Assembly (NCBI GenBank): GCA_031963005.1
Contig: JASSUL010000005.1
Span: forward strand, 1 to 64,000
DNA: 64,000 nucleotides
Direction: 5' to 3'
DNA from: JASSUD01 sp031963005
GTDB lineage: Bacteria; Pseudomonadota; Gammaproteobacteria; Burkholderiales; Burkholderiaceae
Shown: one piece after another, positions 43,420 through 53,302 of the stretch
Layout: the number at the start of each line of letters is the position of its first letter
How positions within the stretch are numbered: the first letter of the stretch is position 1
The notes under the pieces: generated by a model
Database searches by the model: none
What the model saw: only the letters and a program-made list of their open reading frames with translations
Told to the model about the DNA's origin: nothing
Made by a program: the position numbers and the translations under genes

Positions 43420-44070
43420 TTACAACGGAGAAGGAGGAAGCGGAATTCTCGGACGAATGCTGGGTAATGCAGGCGCATCAGAATCTAAGCTTTTTACTGC
43501 CGCTAAACGACGCACCAACTGATCCACCGCATCATTTTCCATATCCGCGTAGAGAAACTCGGATTCCGTTGCTTTAGCAAGGGCGTATCGATCGCTATAG
43601 GTCATTGAGCGATTCACATTGACAATACTGAGCGGAATAAACATCGTGCTCTGCGCATCGCTGAGCGCATATTGAACCGTGAGATCCAATTCATACTCTT
43701 CGACTAGCCCTTCTAAGTTAATACTCAATACTTTTTGGCTACGCTCGATCGATAGATTTAAAAAGGCATCCGCTTGTTTAGGATTATCAACAATAATCGT
43801 TTTCCCTGTTGCTTCAATAAGCCGTCGCAATCGTGCGGCAATGGCCGGGCTTACACTTCCCGTTTGCACAATATACAAGCGTTTAAATGCGTATTCATGA
43901 TGCCCTTTGAGCGTAAAACCGCATGCGCTCAGCAGACCTGTGCAGAGAACACACAAGCAAAAGGATAAAAACACCGCACGCACTGTCCCGCCCGCGATGC
44001 GCCAGTGGGACAAGATGCGTAATAGGTCGCGTATGAGCGGAATTTGAACGGATCGTATAAAAAACATCAT
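43420..44070 (-). CDS. lptE: LPS-assembly lipoprotein LptE
   Basis: Outer-membrane lipoprotein that plugs LptD. The 216-residue product has a long N-terminal leader with a hydrophobic stretch and the lipobox LLSACGFTLKGHHEYAF (Cys near 51), then the LptE core (RLYIVQTGSVSPAIAARLRR, VEEYELDLTVQYAL, MTYSDRYALAKATE). The real start may be at an internal codon closer to the signal. It follows leuS by 4 bp and precedes holA, the conserved order. Confidence 0.9.
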   Translation of the reverse strand: MMFFIRSVQIPLIRDLLRILSHWRIAGGTVRAVFLSFCLCVLCTGLLSACGFTLKGHHEYAFKRLYIVQTGSVSPAIAARLRRLIEATGKTIIVDNPKQADAFLNLSIERSQKVLSINLEGLVEEYELDLTVQYALSDAQSTMFIPLSIVNVNRSMTYSDRYALAKATESEFLYADMENDAVDQLVRRLAAVKSLDSDAPALPSIRPRIPLPPSPL

Positions 44071-44074
44071 CCCA

Positions 44075-46753
44075 TTACACCACGATATTCACAATCCTGC
44101 CGGGCACAACAATCACTTTTTTTACCGGCTGGCCTGATGCTAAACGAAGAAATGCGTCATGCTCCAGCGCACTGCGCTCTATCATTTCCCGTGTAGCGTC
44201 TTTGGCTACCTGAAGTTGACCGCGCACTTTTCCATTAATTTGTAAAACTAACTCTATGCTATCGCTCTCCAGCGCGGCCTCATCGACTTGAGGCCAGGGG
44301 GCATCGAGCAAGTTTAAGCGATATGCGGTACGGTATCCTAAAGTTTCCCACAATGTATAAGTGACATGGGGAACAATCGGATACAGTATGCGCAGCAAAA
44401 TGCTATACGCTTCTCGCAATACTGCAGCGTGTGCCTCATGCGCTTTAGCCTCAGAGGACGCATTTTGAAAGGCTTCCAAGGTATTGAGCATCTTCATCGA
44501 CGCAGAAATCACAGTATTGTATTGCACGCGTTGATAGTCAAACTCCACTTGCTTGAGCAAGCTATGGATATCGCGCCTGAGTGTTTTTGACAGCGCCGAA
44601 TCACTGTCTACTAAAGAAAATGGATCATCTAAAGCCCCTTCTCCCAACGAGCGTAATAGGGCTTGATGCGTATAGGCAAAGCTCCAAAGCCTACGCAAAA
44701 AGCGGTGTGCGCCCTCCACGCCAGAACCGGACCACTCTAGTTTCTGGGTAGGTGGTGCAGCAAACAAGACAAAAAGGCGGGCCGTATCCGCGCCATACTG
44801 ATCAATAATCGCTTGCGGATCTACTCCATTATTTTTGGACTTGGACATTTTCTCCAGTCCCCCATGCTGCACAGGCAGACCATCAGCGCGCAGGTTCGCG
44901 GCCATATCACCGCCTTTCTCATCTCGAGTAAAGATAAGTTCGCTGGGGTTAAACCAGGTTTTATGTCCCTGTGTATTTTCGCGATAAAACGTATCTTGCA
45001 ACACCATGCCTTGAGTAAGCAGCTGCGTAGCCGGTTCTGCAATCGTAATAAGCTGTAAATCGCGCATGACCTTCATCCAGAAGCGCGAATACAAGAGATG
45101 CAAAATCGCATGCTCAATGCCTCCGATATAGTGATCCATCGGCAACCAATATGCGGCACGTTCATCGACCATCTGTTCGGCGTCTGGGCAGGTATAACGC
45201 ACGAAATACCAGGAAGAATCTACAAAGGTATCCATCGTATCCGTTTCACGGCGCGCGGGCGCCCCGCATTGGGGACAAGTACAGTGCACAAACTCTGCAC
45301 ATTGAGCCAGCGGATTTCCACTCCCATCAGGCATCAACCCTTCTGGCAAGACTACGGGCAAATCTGCTTCAGGAACCGGCACATCCCCACACGTTGCGCA
45401 GTGAATAATCGGGATAGGAGTCCCCCAATACCGTTGCCGTGAAATCCCCCAATCACGCAAACGCCAAGTGGTTTTCGCTTCGCCTAAACCGCGTGCAGTC
45501 AAATCTTTCGTAATCGCGTCACGGGCCTGTGCACAAGGTAATCCGTCGTAGGATCCACTGTGTATACACATCCCCCCTTCTGTATGGCCATATTGCTCTG
45601 ACCAGGTATCGGTCGTGTATTCCTGATTCGGCCAAGTAATGACGGGTTGAATCTGCAACTGATATTTTTTAGCAAAAGCAAAATCACGCTCATCGTGAGC
45701 TGGCACGCCCATGACTGCGCCTTCACCATAATGCGTAAGGACATAGTTCGCTATCCATACTTCAACCGGCTGATCAGTTAAAGGGTGCTGCACATAAAAA
45801 CCGGTCCCTATCCCCTTTTTCTCTACGGTAGCGATGTCGGCTTCTGCCGTACCGGTTTGCCGGCATTCTTCGATAAAGGCTTGCAATGGGGCATTGTCTT
45901 TCGCCAAATGCGTCGCTAAAGGATGTCCTGCTGCTATGGCACAAAATGTCACGCCAAAAAGCGTATCTGCTCGTGTAGTAAATACGCGCAGTTGCTGAGA
46001 CTGACCTTCTAATTGATACGGAAAACTCACCGTAACGCCGGTACTCTTGCCCATCCAGTTGCGTTGCATGGCTTTGACACGATCAGGCCAGCCCAGACCA
46101 TCGAGCTCTTCAAGTAAGGCATCGGCATATTGGGTAATGCGCAAGTAATACATCGGGATTTCCCGCTTTTCTACGAGCGCGCCTGAGCGCCAGCCGCGGC
46201 CATCTATGACTTGCTCATTCGCCAGCACCGTTTGATCTACGGGATCCCAATTGACCTCTCCATTTTTTTTATAGGCAAGGCCCGCTTTGAGCATCTTTAA
46301 AAATAGCCATTGATTCCACTTATAGTATTGGGGATCGCACGTCGCAACCTCACGCGACCAATCGATTGCTAAACCTAAAGCCTGCATTTGCTTTTTCATT
46401 GAGGCTATATTGGCATAAGTCCACTGCGCAGGCGGCATACCATTTGCTAAAGCCGCATTTTCAGCGGGCATTCCAAAAGCGTCCCACCCCATGGGCATAA
46501 GCACATTGCGACCTTGCATACGTGCTTGACGCGCCATAGCATCATTAATCGCATAATTGCGTACATGCCCCATATGCAGCTTTCCAGAGGGATAGGGCAG
46601 CATCGACACGCAATAAAACTTCTCGCCTTTTTGAGAGGATGACGCAGTATGCGAGTCCTCTACAGGCGTTTCACGTGCAAGGTAAACCTGATGGTCATCC
46701 CAGTGTTTTTGTAGTGTAGATTCAAGCTCTGTAGGGGAATATTTTTCTTGCAT
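44075..46753 (-). CDS. leuS: Leucyl-tRNA synthetase
   Basis: Class I aminoacyl-tRNA synthetase of 892 residues from the preferred ATG (MQEKYSPTELESTLQ); the frame opens 9 codons earlier. The HIGH-type motif is YPSGKLHMGHVRNY near 55-68, the editing domain holds VTFCAIAAGHPLA and GTGFYVQHPL, and KMSKSKNNGVDP lies near 634. The sequence is complete, with the C-terminal domain (LQINGKVRGQLQVAKDATRE). Confidence 0.96.
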   Translation of the reverse strand: MQEKYSPTELESTLQKHWDDHQVYLARETPVEDSHTASSSQKGEKFYCVSMLPYPSGKLHMGHVRNYAINDAMARQARMQGRNVLMPMGWDAFGMPAENAALANGMPPAQWTYANIASMKKQMQALGLAIDWSREVATCDPQYYKWNQWLFLKMLKAGLAYKKNGEVNWDPVDQTVLANEQVIDGRGWRSGALVEKREIPMYYLRITQYADALLEELDGLGWPDRVKAMQRNWMGKSTGVTVSFPYQLEGQSQQLRVFTTRADTLFGVTFCAIAAGHPLATHLAKDNAPLQAFIEECRQTGTAEADIATVEKKGIGTGFYVQHPLTDQPVEVWIANYVLTHYGEGAVMGVPAHDERDFAFAKKYQLQIQPVITWPNQEYTTDTWSEQYGHTEGGMCIHSGSYDGLPCAQARDAITKDLTARGLGEAKTTWRLRDWGISRQRYWGTPIPIIHCATCGDVPVPEADLPVVLPEGLMPDGSGNPLAQCAEFVHCTCPQCGAPARRETDTMDTFVDSSWYFVRYTCPDAEQMVDERAAYWLPMDHYIGGIEHAILHLLYSRFWMKVMRDLQLITIAEPATQLLTQGMVLQDTFYRENTQGHKTWFNPSELIFTRDEKGGDMAANLRADGLPVQHGGLEKMSKSKNNGVDPQAIIDQYGADTARLFVLFAAPPTQKLEWSGSGVEGAHRFLRRLWSFAYTHQALLRSLGEGALDDPFSLVDSDSALSKTLRRDIHSLLKQVEFDYQRVQYNTVISASMKMLNTLEAFQNASSEAKAHEAHAAVLREAYSILLRILYPIVPHVTYTLWETLGYRTAYRLNLLDAPWPQVDEAALESDSIELVLQINGKVRGQLQVAKDATREMIERSALEHDAFLRLASGQPVKKVIVVPGRIVNIVV

Positions 46754-46801
46754 AATCAAAGGATCAAAACGAGTAAACAATAGCGTGAGAAAGCGATATA
46801 T

Positions 46802-46854
46802 GCGGATTTAAAGCGGCGGACTTAAAGCGGCGAATTTAAAGCGGCAGGTTTAAA
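46802..46854. repeat. Four 14-bp tandem repeats across the dapB stop codon
   Basis: GCGGATTTAAA followed by GCGGCGGACTTAAA, GCGGCGAATTTAAA and GCGGCAGGTTTAAA. The last unit contributes the dapB stop region (stop at 46850-46852). It fills much of the leuS-dapB gap. Confidence 0.85.
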
Positions 46855-47674
46855 GAGCGACAGCTAAAACATCTTGCATATCAAACAGCCCTCGGGTTTT
46901 TTGCATCAGGAAAAGGGCTGCGCGCAAGGCGCCTTGTGCGTAGCCATATCGATTAGCCGATCGATGTGTAATCTCCAGCTGATCGGCAATCCCTGCAAAT
47001 AAAGCCGTGTGCTCGCCCACAATGCCCCCAGCACGCACCGTGGCAAATCCGATCTCGTGCATGCCTCGCTGCTGCGTTGCCGTATTACGGGAAAACACCG
47101 CTTCTTTTTGAAAATCCAAGTCACGCGCTTTGGCAATGACTTGTCCCATTTTGAGCGCGGTTCCAGATGGCGCATCCATTTTATGGTAATGATGGGCTTC
47201 GATAATTTCGGTTTGATATTCCGCAGGTAAAAGTTGCGCAGCTTGTTCGATCAGCTTGAAAAGAATATGGACGCCAATACTCATATTCGGCGATACCACC
47301 ATGGGCAATGTTTGGCTCACATGCTGTAGTTCTGCATATTGCTCTGGCGTCCATCCTGTGGTGCCAATCACCAGTTTAGTTCCTAAGCGCTGAGCCACTT
47401 TCACATACTCCATCGTTGCCTCAGGGCGTGTGAAATCGATCAAACAATCCGATTGTTCCAAAACACGATCTGCCGCATCAGAGATGATAATGTCAGTTTG
47501 TTGCCCCATAAACAGGCCTGCATCTTGCCCTATTAAAGGGCTAGCAGGACGCGCTAATACCCCACTGAGCTGTACTTGCGGATTCTGCAAAATCGCTTCT
47601 ATCAGCGCACGGCCCATACGACCTGAAATGCCTGAAAGGGCTATACGAGGTTTAAGGAGTGAAGAGGAGGACAT
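46850..47674 (-). CDS. dapB: 4-hydroxy-tetrahydrodipicolinate reductase
   Basis: Lysine/diaminopimelate pathway NAD(P)H enzyme of 274 residues. The Rossmann glycine motif is IALSGISGRMGRALIEAIL, the central site LIDFTRPEATMEYVKVAQ, and the catalytic loop EAHHYHKMDAPSGTALKMG. It follows bamE on the same strand, as in Burkholderia. Phased A-tracts lie in its leader. Confidence 0.96.
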   Translation of the reverse strand: MSSSSLLKPRIALSGISGRMGRALIEAILQNPQVQLSGVLARPASPLIGQDAGLFMGQQTDIIISDAADRVLEQSDCLIDFTRPEATMEYVKVAQRLGTKLVIGTTGWTPEQYAELQHVSQTLPMVVSPNMSIGVHILFKLIEQAAQLLPAEYQTEIIEAHHYHKMDAPSGTALKMGQVIAKARDLDFQKEAVFSRNTATQQRGMHEIGFATVRAGGIVGEHTALFAGIADQLEITHRSANRYGYAQGALRAALFLMQKTRGLFDMQDVLAVAL

Positions 47675-47680
47675 CGATAC

Positions 47681-47729
47681 AAAAGACTCTAAAAGGTTCT
47701 AAAAGACTTTAAAAGGTTTTAAAAAGTTC
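47681..47729 (-). promoter_or_regulatory. Five A-tracts phased at 10 bp upstream of dapB
   Basis: AAAAGACTCT, AAAAGGTTCT, AAAAGACTTT, AAAAGGTTTT and AAAAAGTTC follow one another with exact 10-bp spacing, directly before the dapB start (47674). A-tracts in helical phase bend DNA. They could form a curved promoter or a simple expanded decamer. Confidence 0.65.
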
Positions 47730-47788
47730 AAATACGAAAAAGGCAAAGTAGACAAGCATGGAAAATCCCTGTTTTTTCATCCGGTCTT

Positions 47789-48205
47789 TTACTTTTTGCG
47801 ATCTCCATCCACCGCTTGAATTAAATCGTATTCAGAAGGAAGGTCTTCCGCGCCGCTATATGCGGCCACACGCTCTTTATTAAAATGCACAATGAAATGG
47901 CGTTGCGTCACAATATCCGTTTGTCCGCGTTTAAAATAAAAAACATAATCCCAACGATTAGGATGAAAAGGATCGATGAGGAGCGGAGTACCCAAAATAT
48001 TTCTCACGGCCTCACGAGTCATCCCTATACGCACTTTGGCGGCAGCTTCTTGTGAAACAAAATTACCCTGTACAACTGCAGCGCGGTAAGGCGTAATACC
48101 AAGGGTCATCGACTCTAATAAGGGCTTGCTATGACAGCCTGTGAGCGCGCCAAACACGGCTATCAGAGAGATAAAAATCATTTGGTTTTTTAATTTAATG
48201 CCCAT
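47789..48205 (-). CDS. bamE: Outer membrane assembly lipoprotein BamE
   Basis: A 138-residue lipoprotein of the BAM complex. The signal peptide ends in the lipobox FGALTGCHSK (Cys near 24). The SmpA/OmlA core is clear: YRAAVVQGNFVSQEAAAKVR, IGMTREAVRNILGTPLLIDP, RWDYVFYFKRG. It starts 2 bp after the truB stop, so it may be co-transcribed with the infB operon, and dapB follows. Confidence 0.93.
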   Translation of the reverse strand: MGIKLKNQMIFISLIAVFGALTGCHSKPLLESMTLGITPYRAAVVQGNFVSQEAAAKVRIGMTREAVRNILGTPLLIDPFHPNRWDYVFYFKRGQTDIVTQRHFIVHFNKERVAAYSGAEDLPSEYDLIQAVDGDRKK

Positions 48206-48207
48206 AT

Positions 48208-49221
48208 TTATATCCTATTCATCGCAATCACTCGCTGCGGAACCAGCAAGCCTTCGGAGTAATCACCTACCCCTAAAAATTGCCCCGCTTCGTCATATAT
48301 CCGAGAACAGGCCTGCATCAAGGGCATGCTAACGTCCCCTGCAGAGTCCAAGCGTAAGCGCTGCCCCTGCAAGAATCGCAGTGCTAAATCTGTGCGTAGA
48401 TTGTACCTAGGCAAATGGGGCAGCAAGGTATCAATGGGCAATAGACTCGCCTGTGGATGCTCCATCGCTTCTAGCGCATCCAACGTCACCGCAGTGTCCA
48501 ATGAAAAAGCAGCAACCCGTGTACGACGCAACGCCCCTAAATGCGCTCCACAGCCCAGCGCTTCTCCAATATCTTCTGCTAATACCCGGATATAGGTTCC
48601 TTTGCTGCACGTCACCCGCAGATTCAATGTAACGCACTGCTTGGCGGCATGGCATTGCGCTTCATCTAACCACTCCAAGGCTTGAATCGTCACAGGCCGT
48701 GCTGCACGCTCTACAGTCAAGCCTGCACGAGCATACTCATAAAGGGGTTTTCCTGCTTTTTTGAGTGCGCTATACATCGGGGGAATTTGCAAGATATCGC
48801 CTCGAAAGGTTTCCAGCACTTGATGTACGGTCGATCTCTCTACAGCTACTTCGCGCGTTTGCAAAATGCTGCCTTCACGATCTCCGGTACTCGTCGTTGA
48901 ACCTAATACGACTAATGCTTCATAGGATTTATACGCATCGAGCGCATCATGCGAAAACTTCGTCGCATCTCCAAAACACAGAGGCAATAAACCGGATGCT
49001 AGAGGATCTAGCGTGCCAGTATGCCCTCCCTTTTTCGCTTTTAAAATCCATTTCGCGCGCCCAAGCGCTGCATTGCTGGATAAGCCCAACGGTTTATCCA
49101 GCAGCAGTACACCGTCTACAGCACAACGTGTGCGCGATTTTTCCGGCAGGAGTTGTGTCGATTTTTGAGATAAAACAGGTGCGTTCACGATCAGATGGGT
49201 TTGTACGGCATGACAGCGCAA
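48208..49221 (-). CDS. truB: tRNA pseudouridine-55 synthase
   Basis: Makes pseudouridine 55 in the T-loop of tRNAs. The 337 residues contain GVLLLDKPLGLSSNAALGRA, the catalytic Asp in GHTGTLDPLASGLLPLCFGD, QIPPMYSALKKAGKPLYEYA and VTCSKGTYIRVLAEDIGEAL. The first ~30 residues precede the core and an internal start is possible. Last gene of the rimP-nusA-infB-rbfA-truB unit, 33 bp after rbfA. Confidence 0.95.
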   Translation of the reverse strand: MRCHAVQTHLIVNAPVLSQKSTQLLPEKSRTRCAVDGVLLLDKPLGLSSNAALGRAKWILKAKKGGHTGTLDPLASGLLPLCFGDATKFSHDALDAYKSYEALVVLGSTTSTGDREGSILQTREVAVERSTVHQVLETFRGDILQIPPMYSALKKAGKPLYEYARAGLTVERAARPVTIQALEWLDEAQCHAAKQCVTLNLRVTCSKGTYIRVLAEDIGEALGCGAHLGALRRTRVAAFSLDTAVTLDALEAMEHPQASLLPIDTLLPHLPRYNLRTDLALRFLQGQRLRLDSAGDVSMPLMQACSRIYDEAGQFLGVGDYSEGLLVPQRVIAMNRI

Positions 49222-49254
49222 AAAGGAGAGATATCCACACTATCAGCGAATAAA

Positions 49255-49686
49255 TTAAATGGAGTCGGTCTCTTTGTCCTGAGATACATTGTCTTGAGAT
49301 ACCGTATCGTCAAGTGTACTTTGCTCAGAGGCATAGGGTGCATTCGCTTCGCGAATCAGCGCATCCATATGTATGGCATTTTCAGGAGTCTTATCCCAAA
49401 TAAAATGTAATGTTGGTACCGTATGAATATGCAAGCGCTTAAAAAGCAGATTACGTAAGTGCCCTGCGCTTTGATTCAGTGCGGCTTGTAGCACGTCTGG
49501 CGCACCAAATAGCGACGTAAAATAGACTTTGGCATGGGCATAATCGCGCGTTAGCTCAACGCTATGCACCGTAATAGAATGAATTGCTGGATTTTTAATT
49601 TCCGTGCGGATCAATTCAGCAAGATCGCGCTGTATTTGATCTGCTATGCGCAAATTGCGCCCAGGAGCATTACGTCTTTTAGGCAT
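49255..49686 (-). CDS. rbfA: Ribosome-binding factor A
   Basis: A 143-residue KH-fold protein that matures the 30S subunit. The family opening (NLRIADQIQRDLAELIRTEI), the VELTRDYAHAKVYFTSLFG strands and the LHFIWDKTPENAIHMDALI end are present; the last ~25 residues are an acidic tail. It lies between infB and truB as expected. Confidence 0.94.
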   Translation of the reverse strand: MPKRRNAPGRNLRIADQIQRDLAELIRTEIKNPAIHSITVHSVELTRDYAHAKVYFTSLFGAPDVLQAALNQSAGHLRNLLFKRLHIHTVPTLHFIWDKTPENAIHMDALIREANAPYASEQSTLDDTVSQDNVSQDKETDSI

Positions 49687-49797
49687 AGTCCCCTCTTGTC
49701 CTTCAGTAAAACCGGTTTCCGGTCTTCAAATTACAAGAACGCCCGAAGCATACTTATACACTGCTTCGGGCGCTCAATCGATACTGCGAGAAAAAGG

Positions 49798-52700
49798 CTA
49801 CAGTACGCGTGCGACTTCAACGATCTCAAAAATTTCAAACTGATCGCCTTCAGCGATATCATTGAAATTCTTCACAGAAATACCGCATTCAAAGCCTGCT
49901 TTTACTTCACGGACATCCTCTTTAAAGCGTTTCAAAGAGTCCAACTCGCCGGTATGAATGACTAGATTATCGCGTAATACCCGTACAGAGGCCGCACGTT
50001 TGATAACCCCATCAAGCACCATACATCCGCCAATGGCCCCAATTTTGGGAACCCGGAAGACTTGTCGTACTTGCGCCGTTCCTAAGACATTTTCTTTCTT
50101 CTCAGGCGCTAGCATGCCGGACATCGCAGACTTCAGATCATTGACGGCGTCATAAATCACATTGTAGTAGCGAATATCAATGCCATTCGCTTCAGCAAGC
50201 TTACGCGCTAGGGCATCTGCTCGTGCATTAAAACCAATAACCACCGCTTTGGATGCAATCGCTAAATTGATATCCGACTCACTAATCCCCCCGACGGCAG
50301 CATGCACCACTTGTACGCGCACTTCATCCGTTGAGAGTTGCACAAATGCCTGCGTAAGCGCCTCTTGAGAACCACGCACATCGGCTTTAATAATGAGCGG
50401 TAAGTTTTGCAACTCGCCTTCCGCTGTCGCATTAAAGCGATTTTCCAGTTTCGCAGCATGCTGTTTGGCCAACTTCACATCACGGAATTTACCCTGACGG
50501 AATAAGGCGATTTCCCGTGCCTTCCGTTCATCGGATAGCACGATGACTTCTTCCCCAGCAGCCGGCGCTTCGGATAAACCTTGAATCTCTATAGGAATAG
50601 ACGGTTTAGCTTCTTTAATCGGCTTACCATCTTCATCCAACATCGCACGCACCCGCCCGTAGGCTGTACCGGCTAATACGATATCTCCGCGACGCAATGT
50701 ACCGGATTGCACCAAGACGGTAGCCACTGAACCACGCCCTTTATCAAGGCGGGCTTCGATGACTAAGCCTTTGGCAGGAGTGTCGACAGGCGCAGTCAGC
50801 TCTAAAACTTCCGCTTGCAATAAAACGCTTTCTAATAATTCGTCGATACCTTGCCCTGTTTTTGCAGAAACCGCAATAAAAGGCGCATCTCCACCATATT
50901 CTTCAGGCAGGACGCCTTCTGCTATAAGTTCTTGCTTGACACGATCTTGGTTTGCTCCGGGTTTATCTACTTTGTTCACCGCAACGACCAGCGGTACATT
51001 CGCAGCACGAGCATGCGCAATCGCTTCCTTCGTTTGCGGCATCACACCATCATCCGCCGCAACGACTAAAATGACGATATCCGTAGCTTTGGCTCCTCGA
51101 GCACGCATGGCGGTAAATGCCTCGTGACCAGGTGTATCCAAAAAGGTAACCACTCCTCGCGGCGTATCGACATGATATGCCCCAATATGCTGTGTAATTC
51201 CCCCTGCTTCACCTACAGCCACCTTAGAGCGGCGGATACAATCCAGCAATGAGGTTTTACCATGATCCACGTGACCCATCACCGTTACTACAGGAGGGCG
51301 TGGCAGACTCTCTGCCTCATGATTCACTTCTGGGATAACCAGAAACGCTTCGGGATCATCTAATCTTGCCGCTATTGCGGTATGCCCGAGTTCTTCAACC
51401 GCAATCATGGCGGTTTCTTGGTCCAGAATCTGATTAATGGTGACCATTTGCCCCAAGCTCATCATTTTCTTAATGACCTCAGAGGCTTTAACCGCCATTT
51501 TATGCGCAAGATCTGACACAGTAATCGTTTCTGGCACATGCACTTCACGCACAACAGGTTCCGTCGGCGCTTGGAATGCAGCGCGCGCATCGACTTCATG
51601 TTTATGGCGTCTATGACCGCTTCTGCGTCCGCCTTCATTATCTAAATCAGAAGAGCCGCCTCGCGTTTTTAATGTACGACGTTTATTTCCGCCTCCCGCG
51701 TCTTGCCATTGCGGGGAATGCGCGGATTTACCGGCTTTTTTCTTATCCGTTGCCGATTCCGTGCTCTGTGCCGTTTTAGGAGCTGCCGCCGTACGCGTAT
51801 TCTCACGTGCGCCCGTACCCGTGCCGGCAGTACGGCTTTTCGCCGAAGCCGACGATGGGGCATTGGCAACTTCTGCAGCTGGAGCGGGCACAGCAGGGGT
51901 AGCCTCTGCCGGTTTAGGAGCCGCAACGCGCACGGTTTTACGCGTTGAATTCATCATTTCGCGTATCGCGCGTGCTTCCTCTTCTGCGACTTGACGACGT
52001 TGCAAGCTCAATTTCTCACGTTCGACTCGATCTACAGCAGATTCAGCAGCTGTTTTTTGAGCCGGTGGTTTTGCTGCAACGGGAGTGCCAATAGATTTAC
52101 TGCGCATGCTGTCTTGAGAGGCAGCGGAAGTCGTCTTCGCGGAAACATTTTCAGCAACCGGTTTCGTAGAAGGAGTCTGTGTTTTCACCGTATTTACTAC
52201 TTGATCGACTACTTGATTTTGCGCATTTTCTGTCGCATTAGCCGTTGGTTCTTTTGCTTTTGGAGCATCCGCAGGCACTGTTTTAGAAGCGCTAGAGGAT
52301 GGATCCGACAATATTTCTACCGCCTTAGCTTTACTAGAAGAGGCCTCTACTTCACGCGTATCGGAAGCTTTTTGAGCTTCAACCACAGTAGTATCTTGCG
52401 TACTGGAATTTTGTGCGCGGGATGCCTCTGCCGATACCTCGGAGGTTGCTGAGCGATCTGTCTCTGATACCACTGACTTCGAAGCTTCTACAGCAGCAGA
52501 AGATTCAGACACTGGTATCGGTTTCTGAGAAGCGTCAGAAGACGCGTTGAGCGCATCCTGCCCAACGGCCACATTGGAAGTCGATGCCGGCATTGAAGAA
52601 AGTGCAGCGCTCGCTGCGCTAGCAACAGAAGTCTGTTGCCTATGCAGCAAATCGCTTGCAGCATCAGACGGTAATGATGCCCCACTCTTAAGCACGTCAT

Positions 52701-52998
52701 CCGGTTTCACGAATGTCCGTTTTTTACGTACTTCTACTTGAATCGTGCGGGGTTTGCCAGTTGAATCAGCTTGGCGGATCTCGGAAGTTTTCCGGTGCGT
52801 GAGCGTAATTTTACCTTCCTCACCCGTTTCTCCTTTCTGGGCACGATGCAGATAGGCTAAAAGACGGGCTTTATCACTCTCTGACAATAGCTCTTGAGCA
52901 TGCTGTTTTTCAATACCTGCTGCTTTTAATTGCTTGAGCAGGATGGTTACTGACACTTTGAGTTCTGTGGCAAATTCAGTTACGTTGTTACTCGCCAT
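49798..52998 (-). CDS. infB: Translation initiation factor IF-2
   Basis: GTPase placing fMet-tRNA on the 30S subunit. The 1066 residues have an IF2 N-terminal subdomain (VTEFATELKVSVTILLKQLK), a long Ala/Ser/Lys low-complexity linker (about 100-460), then the G domain with VTVMGHVDHGKTSLLDCI near 566, DTPGHEAF and NKVDKPGANQ, and C-terminal IF2 domains. Complete. An AAGAGGTG ribosome site precedes the ATG. Confidence 0.97.
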   Translation of the reverse strand: MASNNVTEFATELKVSVTILLKQLKAAGIEKQHAQELLSESDKARLLAYLHRAQKGETGEEGKITLTHRKTSEIRQADSTGKPRTIQVEVRKKRTFVKPDDVLKSGASLPSDAASDLLHRQQTSVASAASAALSSMPASTSNVAVGQDALNASSDASQKPIPVSESSAAVEASKSVVSETDRSATSEVSAEASRAQNSSTQDTTVVEAQKASDTREVEASSSKAKAVEILSDPSSSASKTVPADAPKAKEPTANATENAQNQVVDQVVNTVKTQTPSTKPVAENVSAKTTSAASQDSMRSKSIGTPVAAKPPAQKTAAESAVDRVEREKLSLQRRQVAEEEARAIREMMNSTRKTVRVAAPKPAEATPAVPAPAAEVANAPSSASAKSRTAGTGTGARENTRTAAAPKTAQSTESATDKKKAGKSAHSPQWQDAGGGNKRRTLKTRGGSSDLDNEGGRRSGHRRHKHEVDARAAFQAPTEPVVREVHVPETITVSDLAHKMAVKASEVIKKMMSLGQMVTINQILDQETAMIAVEELGHTAIAARLDDPEAFLVIPEVNHEAESLPRPPVVTVMGHVDHGKTSLLDCIRRSKVAVGEAGGITQHIGAYHVDTPRGVVTFLDTPGHEAFTAMRARGAKATDIVILVVAADDGVMPQTKEAIAHARAANVPLVVAVNKVDKPGANQDRVKQELIAEGVLPEEYGGDAPFIAVSAKTGQGIDELLESVLLQAEVLELTAPVDTPAKGLVIEARLDKGRGSVATVLVQSGTLRRGDIVLAGTAYGRVRAMLDEDGKPIKEAKPSIPIEIQGLSEAPAAGEEVIVLSDERKAREIALFRQGKFRDVKLAKQHAAKLENRFNATAEGELQNLPLIIKADVRGSQEALTQAFVQLSTDEVRVQVVHAAVGGISESDINLAIASKAVVIGFNARADALARKLAEANGIDIRYYNVIYDAVNDLKSAMSGMLAPEKKENVLGTAQVRQVFRVPKIGAIGGCMVLDGVIKRAASVRVLRDNLVIHTGELDSLKRFKEDVREVKAGFECGISVKNFNDIAEGDQFEIFEIVEVARVL

Positions 52999-53302
52999 TC
53001 ACACCTCTTAAGGCTCTCCGGCAGCAGCGTCAGGTCAATAGAGACCCTATGCCGCTTATGCGGAAAAGCACCCTCTCTAAAAATAAGAAAGGATTCTCAT
53101 TATGGTTCAATAAATTTATGATTTAATCTGCATAAAAATCATTGAGGCAGTAAGTTGTAATCAGGTTTATTATCTCTATTGGATTTCATTAAACTTAAAA
53201 ATCCATTTTCTTAATAACCTTTTAAAAATCGCCCCAACTTCCCTTAGCTATCAAATCACAAGGTTGTTTTACTACAGGAGAGCCGCACATACTCTTTTAT
53301 AT
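52999..53302 (-). other. Long nusA-infB spacer
   Basis: 304 AT-rich bp where most relatives have a short spacer. On the minus strand TTGAAC, 17 bp and CTTATT could make a weak internal promoter, and CCGC-ATAA-GCGG a small hairpin. I see no gene. Confidence 0.4.
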
